Source: Oscillospiraceae bacterium
GTDB lineage: Bacteria > Bacillota > Clostridia > Oscillospirales > Ruminococcaceae
Length of the DNA stretch: 61,939 nucleotides
Reading direction: 5' to 3'
Assembly: GCA_019423755.1 (NCBI GenBank)
Contig: JAHZAU010000012.1
Span: forward strand, 1-61,939
In this document: positions 51,614-59,874 of the stretch, in pieces
Numbering within the stretch: the stretch's first letter is position 1
Layout of the letters: each line of letters opens with the position of its first letter
Notes under the pieces: model-generated
Databases searched by the model: none
Seen by the model: the letters and a program-made list of their open reading frames with translations, nothing else
What the model was told of the DNA's origin: nothing
Made by a program: the position numbers and the translations under genes

Positions 51614-52282
51614 TTATTTTAACACATCTTCCCTGGGCTCAGCAAGCAGGCCGTCCAGGCACTGCTGCAGCTCCTCGATCAGGCGGCAGGTGTGGAAGCC
51701 ATCGCAGGCGGCGTGGTGTACCTGCACCGCCAGCGGCAGCAGGATCTGCTCCCCTTGGCGGCGGTACCGCCCGATGGTGAAGATGGGCAGCAGATAACCG
51801 GCTTTGGCGTCCAGTTCTAAGTGGAAGGAGGAAAAATTCTGCCACGGCAGGCAGGAGATATTAAACAGGTGCTCCGGCGGCTCGGGACGGCCCTGCATCC
51901 CCCGGTTTTCCCCGTAGGTCTCCATATCCTGGACGCACCGGCGGTAAAAGGTCAGAAAGTCCGGGTCGTACTGGCTCCAAAGGGCGGAGAAGGTCTCGTC
52001 CTCCGGGTGGAACACCGTGTAGGTGGGCCAGACTTCCTCGTAATATCCCGGACGGCCCTGGGCGTCCCGGTCCATACGGAACTCCGGGTGGCGGTTGACC
52101 ACCTGGGAAAGCGCCCAGATCAGCGTCGGGTAAAGCCGCAGGCCCCGCTCCTTGAGCCGGGGCAGCAGCCGGGTCAGGTCCAGGTCCACCGTCATGCTGT
52201 AGCCGCAGGGGACCCGCTCCAGGTAGTGCTGGAAATGCTCCCGGCGGGGCCAGGTTTCCAGATCGATAAGATGAAACTGCAT
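51614..52282 (-). CDS. type A chloramphenicol acetyltransferase-like protein
   Basis: A 222-residue protein with GAAGGGGAGG upstream. It has the full CatA framework: ETWPRREHFQHYL at the N-terminus, TVFHPEDETFSALW, FNISCLPWQNFSSF, and the active site VQVHHAACDGFH with catalytic His190 and Asp194. Length and trimer-forming segments match active enzymes, which acetylate chloramphenicol with acetyl-CoA. It lies 18 nt after murD in a chromosomal operon with no transposon remnants, so it may be a housekeeping relative. Confidence 0.88.
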   Translation of the reverse strand: MQFHLIDLETWPRREHFQHYLERVPCGYSMTVDLDLTRLLPRLKERGLRLYPTLIWALSQVVNRHPEFRMDRDAQGRPGYYEEVWPTYTVFHPEDETFSALWSQYDPDFLTFYRRCVQDMETYGENRGMQGRPEPPEHLFNISCLPWQNFSSFHLELDAKAGYLLPIFTIGRYRRQGEQILLPLAVQVHHAACDGFHTCRLIEELQQCLDGLLAEPREDVLK

Positions 52283-52300
52283 ACCGGCACCCTCCCCTTC

Positions 52301-53692
52301 CTACATGGACTGGACCAACTGCTTAAAGTACCGGCCGCGGGCTTCAAAGTCCACAAACTGGTCGAAGGCGGCGCAGGCCGGAGACAGGGAGACGATGTCC
52401 CCCGGACGGGCCTCGCGGCGGGCGATCTGTACCGCCTCGTCCAGGGTCTTGGCCTCCAGGATGGGCAGGCGGGCCGGGTCGTAGTCCGGGTGGGAGGTGA
52501 CCGCCTGGCGGATCTTGTCGGCGGTGGCGCCGCAGAGGATCAGCACCCGGACCTTTTCCAGGATCTTGGGCACCATAGGCTCAAAGGGGATCTTCTTGTC
52601 ATAGCCGCCGGCCAGCAGCACCAGATTTCCCGGGAAAGAATCCAGCCCGGCCATGGTGCGGGTGGGGCTGGTGGCGATGGAGTCGTTGTACCATTTGACG
52701 CCGTCCAGCTCCCGGACAAACTCGATGCGGTGCTCCACCCCGCCGAAGCTGCGGGCCACCCGGACGATGACCTCCGGGGACACCTCACCCCAAACGGCGC
52801 TGATGGCTGCCAGATAGTTTTCCACATTATGAATGCCGGGGATGCGGATCTGGTCCTTGTGGAGCAGCTCGGTCTCGCCCTTGCGGTCCCGGACGCAGAT
52901 CATGCCGTCCTCCCGCAGCCAAGCGCCCCGGCGGACGCTGCCTTTGCGGGAGAAGGTCACCGCCTCGCCCCGTACCAGAGGCAGGAAACCGGCGGTAATG
53001 TCGTTATCCTGATTGAGCACCGTACGGCTGCAGCCGCTCTGGTGCAGGAAGATGTTCTTTTTGGAGTCGATATATTCCTCCATGGTGCCGTGGACGTCCA
53101 GATGATTGGGGGCCACGTTGGTGACCACCGCCACGTCCGGCGAGCGCCGCATGGAGATCAGCTGGAAGCTGGAAAGCTCCGCCACCGCCACATCCTCCGG
53201 GCCCATCTGCCCGATGCGGGGCAGCAGCGGCACGCCGATGTTGCCGCCGAGAAAGACCTTCTTGCCCTGGGCTTCCCAGAAGCGGGCAATGATGGTAGTG
53301 GTGGTGGTCTTGCCGTCGGAGCCGGTCACCGCGTAGATGGGACAGGGGCACAGGTCAAAGAACAGCTCCATCTCGCTGGTGACCCAGGCACCGGCTTCCC
53401 GGGCTGCGGTCAGCTCCGGGCGGTTGTAGTAAAAGCCCGGGGTGCGCAGGATCAGGTCGGCCTGCTCCAGGCCTTCCAGGTAGCCTTCCCCCAGCAGCAG
53501 GCGCACGCCCTGCTCCTCCAGCTGTGCGGCTTCCCGGCCCAGCTGCTCCCGGGTGCGCTTGTCCCGGAGGGTGACCCGGGCGCCCGCCTGGGCAAACTGG
53601 CCCAGCAGCTCCCGATGGCTGCGTCCCAGACCCAGGAAGGAGACCTCCTTGCCCTGGATCTGCTTGTAAAAGCGCTGTAATTTCTCGTTCAT
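52301..53692 (-). CDS. murD: UDP-N-acetylmuramoylalanine-D-glutamate ligase
   Basis: A 463-residue protein from the ATG at 53692. The N-terminal Rossmann-like domain has VSFLGLGRSHREL; the P-loop is TGSDGKTTTTT (Lys128), followed by GGNIGVPLL, AELSSFQL and NVAPNHLDVHGTMEEY; the C-terminal ligase domain has YNDSIATSPTRTMAGL and LLAGGYDKKIPF. It adds D-glutamate to UDP-MurNAc-L-Ala in peptidoglycan synthesis. It is encoded outside a division/cell-wall cluster and heads a run with the CatA-like and peptidase genes. Confidence 0.95.
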   Translation of the reverse strand: MNEKLQRFYKQIQGKEVSFLGLGRSHRELLGQFAQAGARVTLRDKRTREQLGREAAQLEEQGVRLLLGEGYLEGLEQADLILRTPGFYYNRPELTAAREAGAWVTSEMELFFDLCPCPIYAVTGSDGKTTTTTIIARFWEAQGKKVFLGGNIGVPLLPRIGQMGPEDVAVAELSSFQLISMRRSPDVAVVTNVAPNHLDVHGTMEEYIDSKKNIFLHQSGCSRTVLNQDNDITAGFLPLVRGEAVTFSRKGSVRRGAWLREDGMICVRDRKGETELLHKDQIRIPGIHNVENYLAAISAVWGEVSPEVIVRVARSFGGVEHRIEFVRELDGVKWYNDSIATSPTRTMAGLDSFPGNLVLLAGGYDKKIPFEPMVPKILEKVRVLILCGATADKIRQAVTSHPDYDPARLPILEAKTLDEAVQIARREARPGDIVSLSPACAAFDQFVDFEARGRYFKQLVQSM

Positions 53693-53758
53693 CCAAACCA
53701 CCTGCTTCCTCCCCGGCTCGGGGCCGGGGGTTTGTGTGTTATCCACTCGTTTCTCTCT

Positions 53759-53787
53759 ATTATAATCCAGAACCCGCCGCCTGTAAA
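53759..53787 (-). promoter_or_regulatory. sigma-A promoter of the murD run
   Basis: On the minus strand: TTTACA, 17-bp spacer, TATAAT. A GC hairpin (53711-53730) lies in the leader. Confidence 0.85.
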
Positions 53788-53987
53788 CGGGCTTATCCAT
53801 GCGGTTTTGGAAGGTTTTTGCGCATAGGGGAGCCGGTTATGAGCAGTTTGCACACAAAGCCCGCCCCTCCCCGGCGGAAATATCGGCAAAAAGTGAAACG
53901 AAAAGTGAGAAACCAAGCGAATTGAAGTATAAACGAGAGATTTTAAGAGATTGGGCGCTGTAAATTAAATTTTCCAGCAAAATACGG

Positions 53988-54016
53988 TTGACTTTCTATT
54001 TGCCAGCCAGTATAAT
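53988..54016 (+). promoter_or_regulatory. sigma-A promoter of rplM-rpsI
   Basis: TTGACT, 17-bp spacer, TATAAT. Confidence 0.88.
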
Positions 54017-54090
54017 GATTAACGTTGATTTAACGTCATTGGATGATTTCTCAGAAAATGATCAATGATAGACAAGGAAATTTATATAGG
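54017..54090 (+). promoter_or_regulatory. candidate L13 autoregulatory leader
   Basis: The leader holds an inverted repeat ACGTT-N5-AACGT and a longer pairing TCATTG (54036-54041) with CAATGA (54063-54068). Firmicute rplM genes often have an RNA leader bound by L13; whether this one fits that structure needs a covariance search. Confidence 0.4.
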
Positions 54091-54100
54091 AGGTACCGAA

Positions 54101-54529
54101 ATGTCTACTACTATGCCGAACGCACAGAACATCACCCGTAAATGGTATATTATTGACGCTGCGAACAAGCCCCTGGGCAGAACTGCTGTTGTGGTTGCTG
54201 ACCTGCTCCGCGGCAAAAACAAACCCACCTTTGCTCCCCACGTTGATTGTGGCGACCACGTAATCGTCATCAACGCTGAGAAAGCTGTCCTCACCGGCAA
54301 AAAGCTGGATCAGAAATACTATCACCGTCACACCGGCTGGATCGGCGGCCTGAAATCCGTCCAGTACCGCAAGCTGATGGCTGAGAATCCGGAAAAAGCT
54401 ATGATGCTGGCTGTTAAGGGCATGGTTCCCGACACCACCATCGGCCGTCAGGCTCTGACCCGCTGCAGAATCTACAGAGGCAGCGAGCATGTCCATGCTG
54501 CACAGCGCCCGGAAAACTACGAGTTCTAA
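54101..54529 (+). CDS. rplM: ribosomal protein L13 (uL13)
   Basis: A 142-residue protein from the ATG at 54101 behind AGGAGG. Family signatures: KWYIIDAANKPLGRTAVVVADLL, HVDCGDHVIVINAEKAVLTGKK, and YHRHTGWIGGLKS. It is an early-assembly protein of the large subunit. It is in the conserved rplM-rpsI pair, 24 nt before rpsI, with codon use biased as expected for ribosomal genes. Confidence 0.98.
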   Translation: MSTTMPNAQNITRKWYIIDAANKPLGRTAVVVADLLRGKNKPTFAPHVDCGDHVIVINAEKAVLTGKKLDQKYYHRHTGWIGGLKSVQYRKLMAENPEKAMMLAVKGMVPDTTIGRQALTRCRIYRGSEHVHAAQRPENYEF

Positions 54530-54553
54530 TCTGGAAGAAGGAGGACAAACAAC

Positions 54554-54952
54554 ATGTACGAAAGCAAAGCTTACTTCTACGGCACCGGCAGAAGAAAAAA
54601 TTCCGTTTCCCGCGTAAGAGTATATCCCGGTACCGGTAAGATCACCATCAACGAAAGAGACATCGACGAATACTTCGGCCTGGACACCCTGAAGCTGATC
54701 GTTCGTCAGCCGTTCGAAGTTACCGACACCATGGGTAAATTCGACGTTATCTGCACCGTTAAAGGCGGCGGCGTTTCCGGTCAGGCCGGTGCGATCCGTC
54801 ACGGTATCGCCCGTGCTCTGCTGCAGAACGGCGACGAAATGCGTCCTCTGCTGAAGAAAGCTGGTCTGCTGACCCGCGATCCCAGAATGAAAGAGCGTAA
54901 GAAATACGGCCTCAAAGCCGCTCGTCGCGCTCCCCAGTTCTCCAAGAGATAA
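54554..54952 (+). CDS. rpsI: ribosomal protein S9 (uS9)
   Basis: A 132-residue protein behind AGAAGGAGGAC. Signatures: YFYGTGRRKNSVSRVRVYPGTGK, KGGGVSGQAGAIRHGIARAL, and the C-terminal LLTRDPRMKERKKYGLKAARRAPQFSKR, whose basic tail reaches the P-site tRNA. It is the second gene of the rplM-rpsI operon, followed by a strong terminator. Confidence 0.98.
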   Translation: MYESKAYFYGTGRRKNSVSRVRVYPGTGKITINERDIDEYFGLDTLKLIVRQPFEVTDTMGKFDVICTVKGGGVSGQAGAIRHGIARALLQNGDEMRPLLKKAGLLTRDPRMKERKKYGLKAARRAPQFSKR

Positions 54953-54984
54953 TTGGCCGTACGGCTTCTTATTTCCGCAACATC

Positions 54985-55018
54985 AAGCGTCTGCTCCTTT
55001 GGGAGCAGGCGCTTTTTT
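54985..55018 (+). terminator. terminator of rplM-rpsI
   Basis: A 13-bp stem with one G-T pair (54985-54997 with 55002-55014), loop TTTG, then TTTTTT. Confidence 0.93.
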
Positions 55019-55048
55019 GCTGCTTATGAAAAATATTCTCTCTTTGCC

Positions 55049-55108
55049 TTGACATTACACACTGTGTAATGATATACTTCCCTCAAAGAACATTACACGA
55101 TGCGTAAT
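55049..55108 (+). promoter_or_regulatory. promoter and two 17-bp operators of the HTH-MFS operon
   Basis: TTGACA, 18-bp spacer, TATACT (55049-55078). Operator 1 ATTACACACTGTGTAAT (55054-55070) fills the spacer; operator 2 ATTACACGATGCGTAAT (55092-55108) lies downstream of the start, 38 bp centre to centre. Both are ATTACAC-N3-GYGTAAT palindromes, the placement expected for a self-repressing dimeric regulator. Confidence 0.85.
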
Positions 55109-55133
55109 GTTATCGCAAATGGAGGTATTCGCC

Positions 55134-55688
55134 ATGTCCACCGTCATCACCCTGAACACCAAAGAAGAGCTGGAGATCTACATGCACCCCCAGCGCCAGA
55201 AGCTGCTGCGGCTTTTGACCCTGTCCCAGCAGCCCTGCACCCCCAAGGAGTTGTCCGACAAAATGGGCATCTCCCCTTCCTCGGTGCAGCATCACATCAA
55301 AAAGCTCATAAGCCTGGGGCTGGTGGTCCTGGACCACACCCAGGTGATCCGCGGTATCACCGCCCGATACTACACCGTTCTGCGGGACGTGGAGATCACC
55401 ATCGGCTATGGGCGGGGCGACGGCCTGGACGGCGACCGCGATATCTTCGTCCGCAACTTGCTCAGTGAGGTGACCAACAGCGCCCTGGCCCGGGCCAGAG
55501 ACAGCGCCTATCCCAACGGCCCCTTGGTGGCGGAGATCCTCACCGGGCTGATTTACCTGCCCCGGGACAAGATGAAGGAGCTGCTCACCCAGATCCAGAC
55601 CTTTGTGGAAGAAAACAAACAGCAGACGCCGGAGAGCCTCCCCTGGGAATATGCTCTTATGGTCTACGAAGTGGAGGGAGACAAATGA
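55134..55688 (+). CDS. ArsR-like winged-helix regulator
   Basis: A 184-residue protein behind GGAGG. A winged helix spans ~18-95, with recognition helix CTPKELSDKMGISPSSVQHHI. The C-terminal ~80 residues are a helical, probably ligand-binding part. It contains only one cysteine in the HTH region, so there is no obvious metal site; a drug or lipid ligand is more likely. It should bind the two 17-bp operators in its own promoter and so control itself and the transporter gene it overlaps by four bases. Confidence 0.85.
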   Translation: MSTVITLNTKEELEIYMHPQRQKLLRLLTLSQQPCTPKELSDKMGISPSSVQHHIKKLISLGLVVLDHTQVIRGITARYYTVLRDVEITIGYGRGDGLDGDRDIFVRNLLSEVTNSALARARDSAYPNGPLVAEILTGLIYLPRDKMKELLTQIQTFVEENKQQTPESLPWEYALMVYEVEGDK

Positions 55689-56863
55689 CCCGTTCTCAAA
55701 AAGCCATCATCTTCTTAAACATGCTGAGCACCGGCCTGATGAGCCCCATTTTAAGCCTGTTTTTCCTTTCCCACGGATGCAATCTCTCCACCCTGGCGGT
55801 GGCGCTTATGCTCTATTCCGGCACCGTCATCCTTTTTGAGGTACCCAGCGGCATCTTTGCCGATCTGTACGGCCGCAAGCAGTGCTTCCTGCTGTCCTAT
55901 CTGTTCAGCGCTGTCTTTGCCATCCTGCCGGTGGTGTCCCCCTCCTTCCCGGCGATGCTCGTCGCGGTGTTCTTCTACGGATTGGCACGGGCCTTTTCCT
56001 CCGGCAGCCTGGACAGCCTCATTGTGGAGGACTGTCTGGAACGCCTGGGCCCCGCCGCCCTGTCCAAGGTCACCAGCCAGCTGCTGGTCTGCAACAGCCT
56101 GGGGGTGGCCCTGGGCGCCTTGCTGAGCGGCCTGCTGCCCAACTGGCAGAACTACTCCCTGCATCTGCTCCTGCGGCTGGGGCTGCAGACGGCAAGCGTG
56201 CTGCTGGCCCTGCGCTTCTGCTCCGACAACCGCGCCTGCGTCCAGGAACGGGTCCCGCTCCGCCAGCACCTGGGGCAGATGGGGCGGCTTTTTGGCAGCG
56301 GGCGGGAGTTTTCCTCGGTGTTCTGCTGCTTGACCGGATACGCTGTGACCCTGATGATGGTGGAGATCTACTGGCAGCCGCAGTTCTCTACCCTGCTGCA
56401 AAGCGACAACAACCTGTTCTTCGGCCTGCTGTGTGCCGGAGGGTACGCCGGCACCACCGCCGGAAGCGCCCTGGCCGGCAAGCTGCGCTTGGCTACGCCC
56501 CGCCGCCAGTGGAGCGCCTATCTGGGCTTCATCCTGCTGCTGGGCGCCACCCTGGCTACTATGGCTCTGCAGCGGGAACCCGCCCTCTTTGCCCTGGCCT
56601 ACATCGCCAACCTCTTTGCCCTGGGGATGCTCAACGTCCCGGAGCAGACCATCGTCAACCGCCTGGCTACCCCGGATACTCGGGCGTCCATCCTCTCCTG
56701 TTCCAGCCTGTTCTGCCAGATCGGTGGCATCAGCGGTTCTGCCGTCTGTTCGGTGCTCATCCCGTTTCTGGGTATCGGCGGGGTTTGGCTGGCGGCGGCC
56801 GGGTTCGTGGTCCTGGTGACCGGCGTCGTCGCGGGACGCCTGCGGCGTACTTTAACGGCCTAG
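55685..56863 (+). CDS. MFS transporter, probable drug efflux pump
   Basis: A 392-residue membrane protein with twelve hydrophobic segments. The loop 2-3 motif EVPSGIFADLYGRKQCFLL (~55-73) is the MFS motif A of the drug/H+ antiporter type. The start overlaps the regulator stop codon (ATGA), so regulator and pump are coupled. The substrate is unknown; the self-regulating repressor-pump arrangement suggests an inducible export system. Confidence 0.88.
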   Translation: MTRSQKAIIFLNMLSTGLMSPILSLFFLSHGCNLSTLAVALMLYSGTVILFEVPSGIFADLYGRKQCFLLSYLFSAVFAILPVVSPSFPAMLVAVFFYGLARAFSSGSLDSLIVEDCLERLGPAALSKVTSQLLVCNSLGVALGALLSGLLPNWQNYSLHLLLRLGLQTASVLLALRFCSDNRACVQERVPLRQHLGQMGRLFGSGREFSSVFCCLTGYAVTLMMVEIYWQPQFSTLLQSDNNLFFGLLCAGGYAGTTAGSALAGKLRLATPRRQWSAYLGFILLLGATLATMALQREPALFALAYIANLFALGMLNVPEQTIVNRLATPDTRASILSCSSLFCQIGGISGSAVCSVLIPFLGIGGVWLAAAGFVVLVTGVVAGRLRRTLTA

Positions 56864-57172
56864 GTTTCTTCCTTATATATAGGGAAACACTGGACCCGCA
56901 CCGCTTCCGGACTCTTCCAGTAAAATCCACAAACGTAATGTAAAAAATATAGTCATTTTATAAGAATCTTTGCTCGCAGCACGCCGCTTTCTTGTGCAAC
57001 TTCTCTTATTCCAGATGACCCTTGGCTTTTTGTGCAGCTGCACTAGAATTTTTCCTGGTTTTTTAGTTGGTCTTACACATCTTTTGCTTTTCCTGGTTTT
57101 TCATCGCCCAGGTCCTGGCAAATCTGCGGATTTTTGACCCAGAAAAATCCATTTTTCCGCTTGTTCACATTC
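56864..57172. other. AT-rich intergenic region
   Basis: No gene was found in this ~310-bp stretch. A hairpin GGATTTTT-N7-AAAAATCC (57129-57151) followed by ATTTTT may end transcription from upstream. Confidence 0.5.
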
Positions 57173-57201
57173 TTGACACATTCTCCGGCCATGAATATAA
57201 T
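57173..57201 (+). promoter_or_regulatory. sigma-A promoter of the YabE-like gene
   Basis: Perfect consensus TTGACA, 17-bp spacer, TATAAT; the start codon is 75 nt downstream. Confidence 0.92.
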
Positions 57202-57275
57202 GGCAAAAGCCCTGGTAAACTAGATATACCGGCCTCTTTGCCGGGAAACCAGTTCGTAAGAGTAAGGAGAAAGTG

Positions 57276-58322
57276 ATGCCAAACTTCAAAACCCAAGCCC
57301 TCAACCTGGTTAGGCTGATGAGCAGCAGAGCTTTTGCAGTGAGTGTGCTTTCTGTTGTCATGGCCGCGGCGATCTACCAAACCGCCTCCATGGTCAACAC
57401 CGTATCCATCAACGACGAAGGCCAGACCACCCTGGCCTATACCTTTGAGCGGGACCCGGACGCCATCCTCCGGGACCACGGTATCCTGACCATGTCCGCC
57501 GATGAGGTGGACTTCACCGGTCTGGAAAACAACTACGGCGAGATCTTCATCAACCGGGCCTTCCCGGTGCAGGTGACCGCCGACGGCCGCACCCACACCC
57601 TGCAGGTGGTGGACGGCACCGTAGGCAGCCTGCTGGAGGAGCTGGACATCCACCCAGCCGCCTGCGACATCCTTTCCGAAAGCCCCGAAAAACCCCTGGA
57701 AGAAGGCGACCACATCACCCTTCAGCGGGTGGAATACGTCCAGCACAGCGAGGAGGAGGTCATCCCCCACGAGGTGGAGACCCGTCCCACCTCTCTGCTG
57801 CGTCCGGGACGCACCCTGGTCCTGCAGCAAGGCAAGGACGGCTCCAAGACCCTGAGCTACTCCCAGCGCACCGTGGACGGCGTGGTGGAGGAGGAACATC
57901 TGGAAAGCGAGACCATCGACGCCCAGCCGGTGACCCACGTGGTGCTGCAGGGGGCCGAAGGCGCGCCCATCTCCCCCTTGGACTTTGACGTCCCCACCGA
58001 CGAAAACGGCATCCCCACCCAGTACCGGACGGTGCTCACCGACCAGGTAGCCACCGGATACAATGCCTCCGGCCGGGCCCGCGGCGCCAGCGGCCAGCGG
58101 CTTTCCGCCGGTTATGTGGCGGTCCACCCGGAGGAGATCCCCTACGGTACCCGCATGTACATCGCCAGCGCCGACGGCAGCTTTGTCTACGGGTACGCCA
58201 TCGCCGCCGACACCGGCACCGCCCTCATGGACAACGTCATCGACGTGGACCTGTACTACGACAGCTACGAGGAAAGCTGCCTCAACGGCCGCAAGACGGT
58301 GAACATCTATCTTTTGGACTAA
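57276..58322 (+). CDS. YabE-like G5/3D-domain cell-wall protein
   Basis: A 348-residue protein behind AAGGAG. One N-terminal transmembrane helix (~19-40) is followed by a DUF348 repeat (~43-90 and part of ~95-145), a G5 domain (~155-230, EEEVIPHEVETR start) and a C-terminal 3D domain (~255-348, GYNASGRARGASGQRLSAG, then AADTGTALMDNVIDVDLYY), the MltA-like fold of cell-wall hydrolases. The family (B. subtilis YabE/YocH type) probably cuts or remodels peptidoglycan. It is driven by a consensus promoter. Confidence 0.9.
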   Translation: MPNFKTQALNLVRLMSSRAFAVSVLSVVMAAAIYQTASMVNTVSINDEGQTTLAYTFERDPDAILRDHGILTMSADEVDFTGLENNYGEIFINRAFPVQVTADGRTHTLQVVDGTVGSLLEELDIHPAACDILSESPEKPLEEGDHITLQRVEYVQHSEEEVIPHEVETRPTSLLRPGRTLVLQQGKDGSKTLSYSQRTVDGVVEEEHLESETIDAQPVTHVVLQGAEGAPISPLDFDVPTDENGIPTQYRTVLTDQVATGYNASGRARGASGQRLSAGYVAVHPEEIPYGTRMYIASADGSFVYGYAIAADTGTALMDNVIDVDLYYDSYEESCLNGRKTVNIYLLD

Positions 58323-58329
58323 AAAACGG

Positions 58330-58358
58330 GCGGCAGGCGCAGGTCCTGCCGCTTTTTT
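58330..58358 (+). terminator. terminator of the YabE-like gene
   Basis: An 8-bp stem GCGGCAGG/CCTGCCGC (58330-58337 with 58345-58352) then TTTTTT. Confidence 0.88.
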
Positions 58359-58385
58359 GATTTCGATTGAAAGGAGGGATTTCCC

Positions 58386-59093
58386 ATGAACTTCCCCAAA
58401 ACCGATTCCTACTCCCCCGCCCTGCTGCGGGAAAACATGATGGGCCCCAACTCCATGCGCATCCTGGAGGAGCTGCTGGCGCAGTTCCCCCTCGAGCCGG
58501 GCATGCGGGTCCTGGACCTGGGCTGCGGCCGGGGGCTGACCTCCCTTTTCCTGGCTCGGGAATACGGGGTGCAGGTCTTTGCCCTGGACCTGTGGATCCC
58601 TGCGGGCGAAAACTACCGCCGCTTCCAGCAGGCCGGCCTGGATAACCAGATCGTCCCCATCCACGCGGACGCTCTGGACATGCCCTTTGCCGAAGGGTAC
58701 TTCGACGCGGTGGTCAGCGTGGATTCCTACCACTATGTGGGCTGCAACGACACCTTTTTCCCCGAGAAGCTCCGCCCCTTGTTGAAAGAAGGCGGACGGG
58801 TGGCCCTGGCCTTCCCCGGCATGAAGTACGAGGTGCATCAAAATGTCCCCGAGGAGATGAAACCCTTCTGGCCGCCGGAAGCCTTGGAGCTGTGGCATTC
58901 CATCCCCTGGTGGAAGGAAAAGCTGGTGCGTGAGCTGGACGGCCTGCGTATGTGGGAGATGTCCTGCTTCGACCAGGCGTGGGCGGATTGGCTTGCCACC
59001 GACAACCCCTACGCCGTGGAGGACCGCGCCATGATCCGCACCGACAACGGCCGGTTTATGAACCTCATCGGTATCACCAGTACCCTGCGCTAA
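58386..59093 (+). CDS. class I SAM-dependent methyltransferase
   Basis: A 235-residue protein behind GAAAGGAGGG. SAM motif I is VLDLGCGRGLTS (~41-52), the acidic loop follows at ALDLWIP (~64-70), then DALDMPF (~92-98) and FDAVVSVDSYHYV. The C-terminal half is family specific. The substrate is unknown; nothing in the surroundings narrows it. No separate promoter was seen between it and the preceding terminator, so it may depend on read-through. Confidence 0.87.
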   Translation: MNFPKTDSYSPALLRENMMGPNSMRILEELLAQFPLEPGMRVLDLGCGRGLTSLFLAREYGVQVFALDLWIPAGENYRRFQQAGLDNQIVPIHADALDMPFAEGYFDAVVSVDSYHYVGCNDTFFPEKLRPLLKEGGRVALAFPGMKYEVHQNVPEEMKPFWPPEALELWHSIPWWKEKLVRELDGLRMWEMSCFDQAWADWLATDNPYAVEDRAMIRTDNGRFMNLIGITSTLR

Positions 59094-59120
59094 ATAGGAG
59101 ATCGCGCTATTTTAAAGCAG

Positions 59121-59160
59121 AAAGAGCCAGCCGCCGAACATCCGGCGGCTGGCTCTTTTT
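59121..59160. terminator. bidirectional terminator
   Basis: A 15-bp perfect stem (59121-59135 with 59144-59158) and a T run; it separates the methyltransferase gene from the convergent DUF4830 gene. Confidence 0.92.
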
Positions 59161-59169
59161 TGATGGTGT

Positions 59170-59751
59170 TTAGGCGTCCTGCTCCTGGGTGTCCGGTTCC
59201 GATGTCTGGGTGGGAAGCCCGGTCTGGGAGCTATCCTCCTCCGGCAGCTTCAGGCCGTGCATGAAGCCGTTTCTGGCCTCCACCGAGCAGACGTCCCCGG
59301 CGATGACCTGGTCGCGGTAGACCAGGATATTGGCCCGGACGTATTCCGGGCGGTCGGGGTAGTTTTGGATGGAATAGGTGTAGCGCTTCACCGTCTTGCC
59401 CTGGTAACGCTCCAGGTCCATCCCCTGGGCCTTCTGGATCTCGTTATACCGCTCATAAACGGCGTTGAAGCTCTGGGGGATGAGCACATCCACCACCTCC
59501 TGGGGCTCGGAGCTCACCTCCCAGCCAAAAGCGGTCAGATAGCGCAGCCGGGCGTCGTTGTCCGGGACGCTGGGGTCGGGGCCTTGGGAGCCCTTCCAAA
59601 CAAGCTGCGTCTCCTGCTGGGGCAGGGCCTCCGGGGCGTCCGGGGTACGGGCGGCGTTCCAGATCACCACAGCCGCGCACACCGCCCCCGCCGCCGCTAA
59701 AACCGCCAGCTTGCGGCCCAGGTTCCGGCAGCGCATGGATACGATAAACAT
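59170..59751 (-). CDS. DUF4830 membrane-anchored protein
   Basis: A 193-residue protein behind AAAGGAGGAAACGCC. A basic start and one transmembrane helix (~14-32) place the rest outside the cell. The outer part (AFGWEVSSEPQEVVDVLIPQSF to NILVYRDQVIAGDVCS, ~73-155) matches DUF4830; a Ser/Thr/Pro/Glu tail follows. The function is unknown. DUF4830 proteins are common in clostridia and sometimes occur near spore or signalling genes; none is visible here. Confidence 0.8.
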   Translation of the reverse strand: MFIVSMRCRNLGRKLAVLAAAGAVCAAVVIWNAARTPDAPEALPQQETQLVWKGSQGPDPSVPDNDARLRYLTAFGWEVSSEPQEVVDVLIPQSFNAVYERYNEIQKAQGMDLERYQGKTVKRYTYSIQNYPDRPEYVRANILVYRDQVIAGDVCSVEARNGFMHGLKLPEEDSSQTGLPTQTSEPDTQEQDA

Positions 59752-59838
59752 GGCGTTTCCTCCTTTGTTCGGGGCAGAACCTCCGCCCGCGGTCTATCCT
59801 ATCCATATTCACCTGCGGGGCGTTTTATCCCAAAGAAA

Positions 59839-59866
59839 AAGCCGTCGGTCTCCACGACCGGCAGCT
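59839..59866 (-). terminator. terminator of the 121-residue protein gene
   Basis: A 12-bp stem with one mismatch and one wobble (59839-59850 with 59855-59866); the U tract is on the minus strand. Confidence 0.72.
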
Positions 59867-59874
59867 TTTTTGTT

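Noticed and set aside
51614..52282. Reading the CatA-like gene as an acquired resistance cassette
   Set aside because: No transposon ends, no composition shift and tight linkage to murD; kept as a CatA-like enzyme of unknown substrate.
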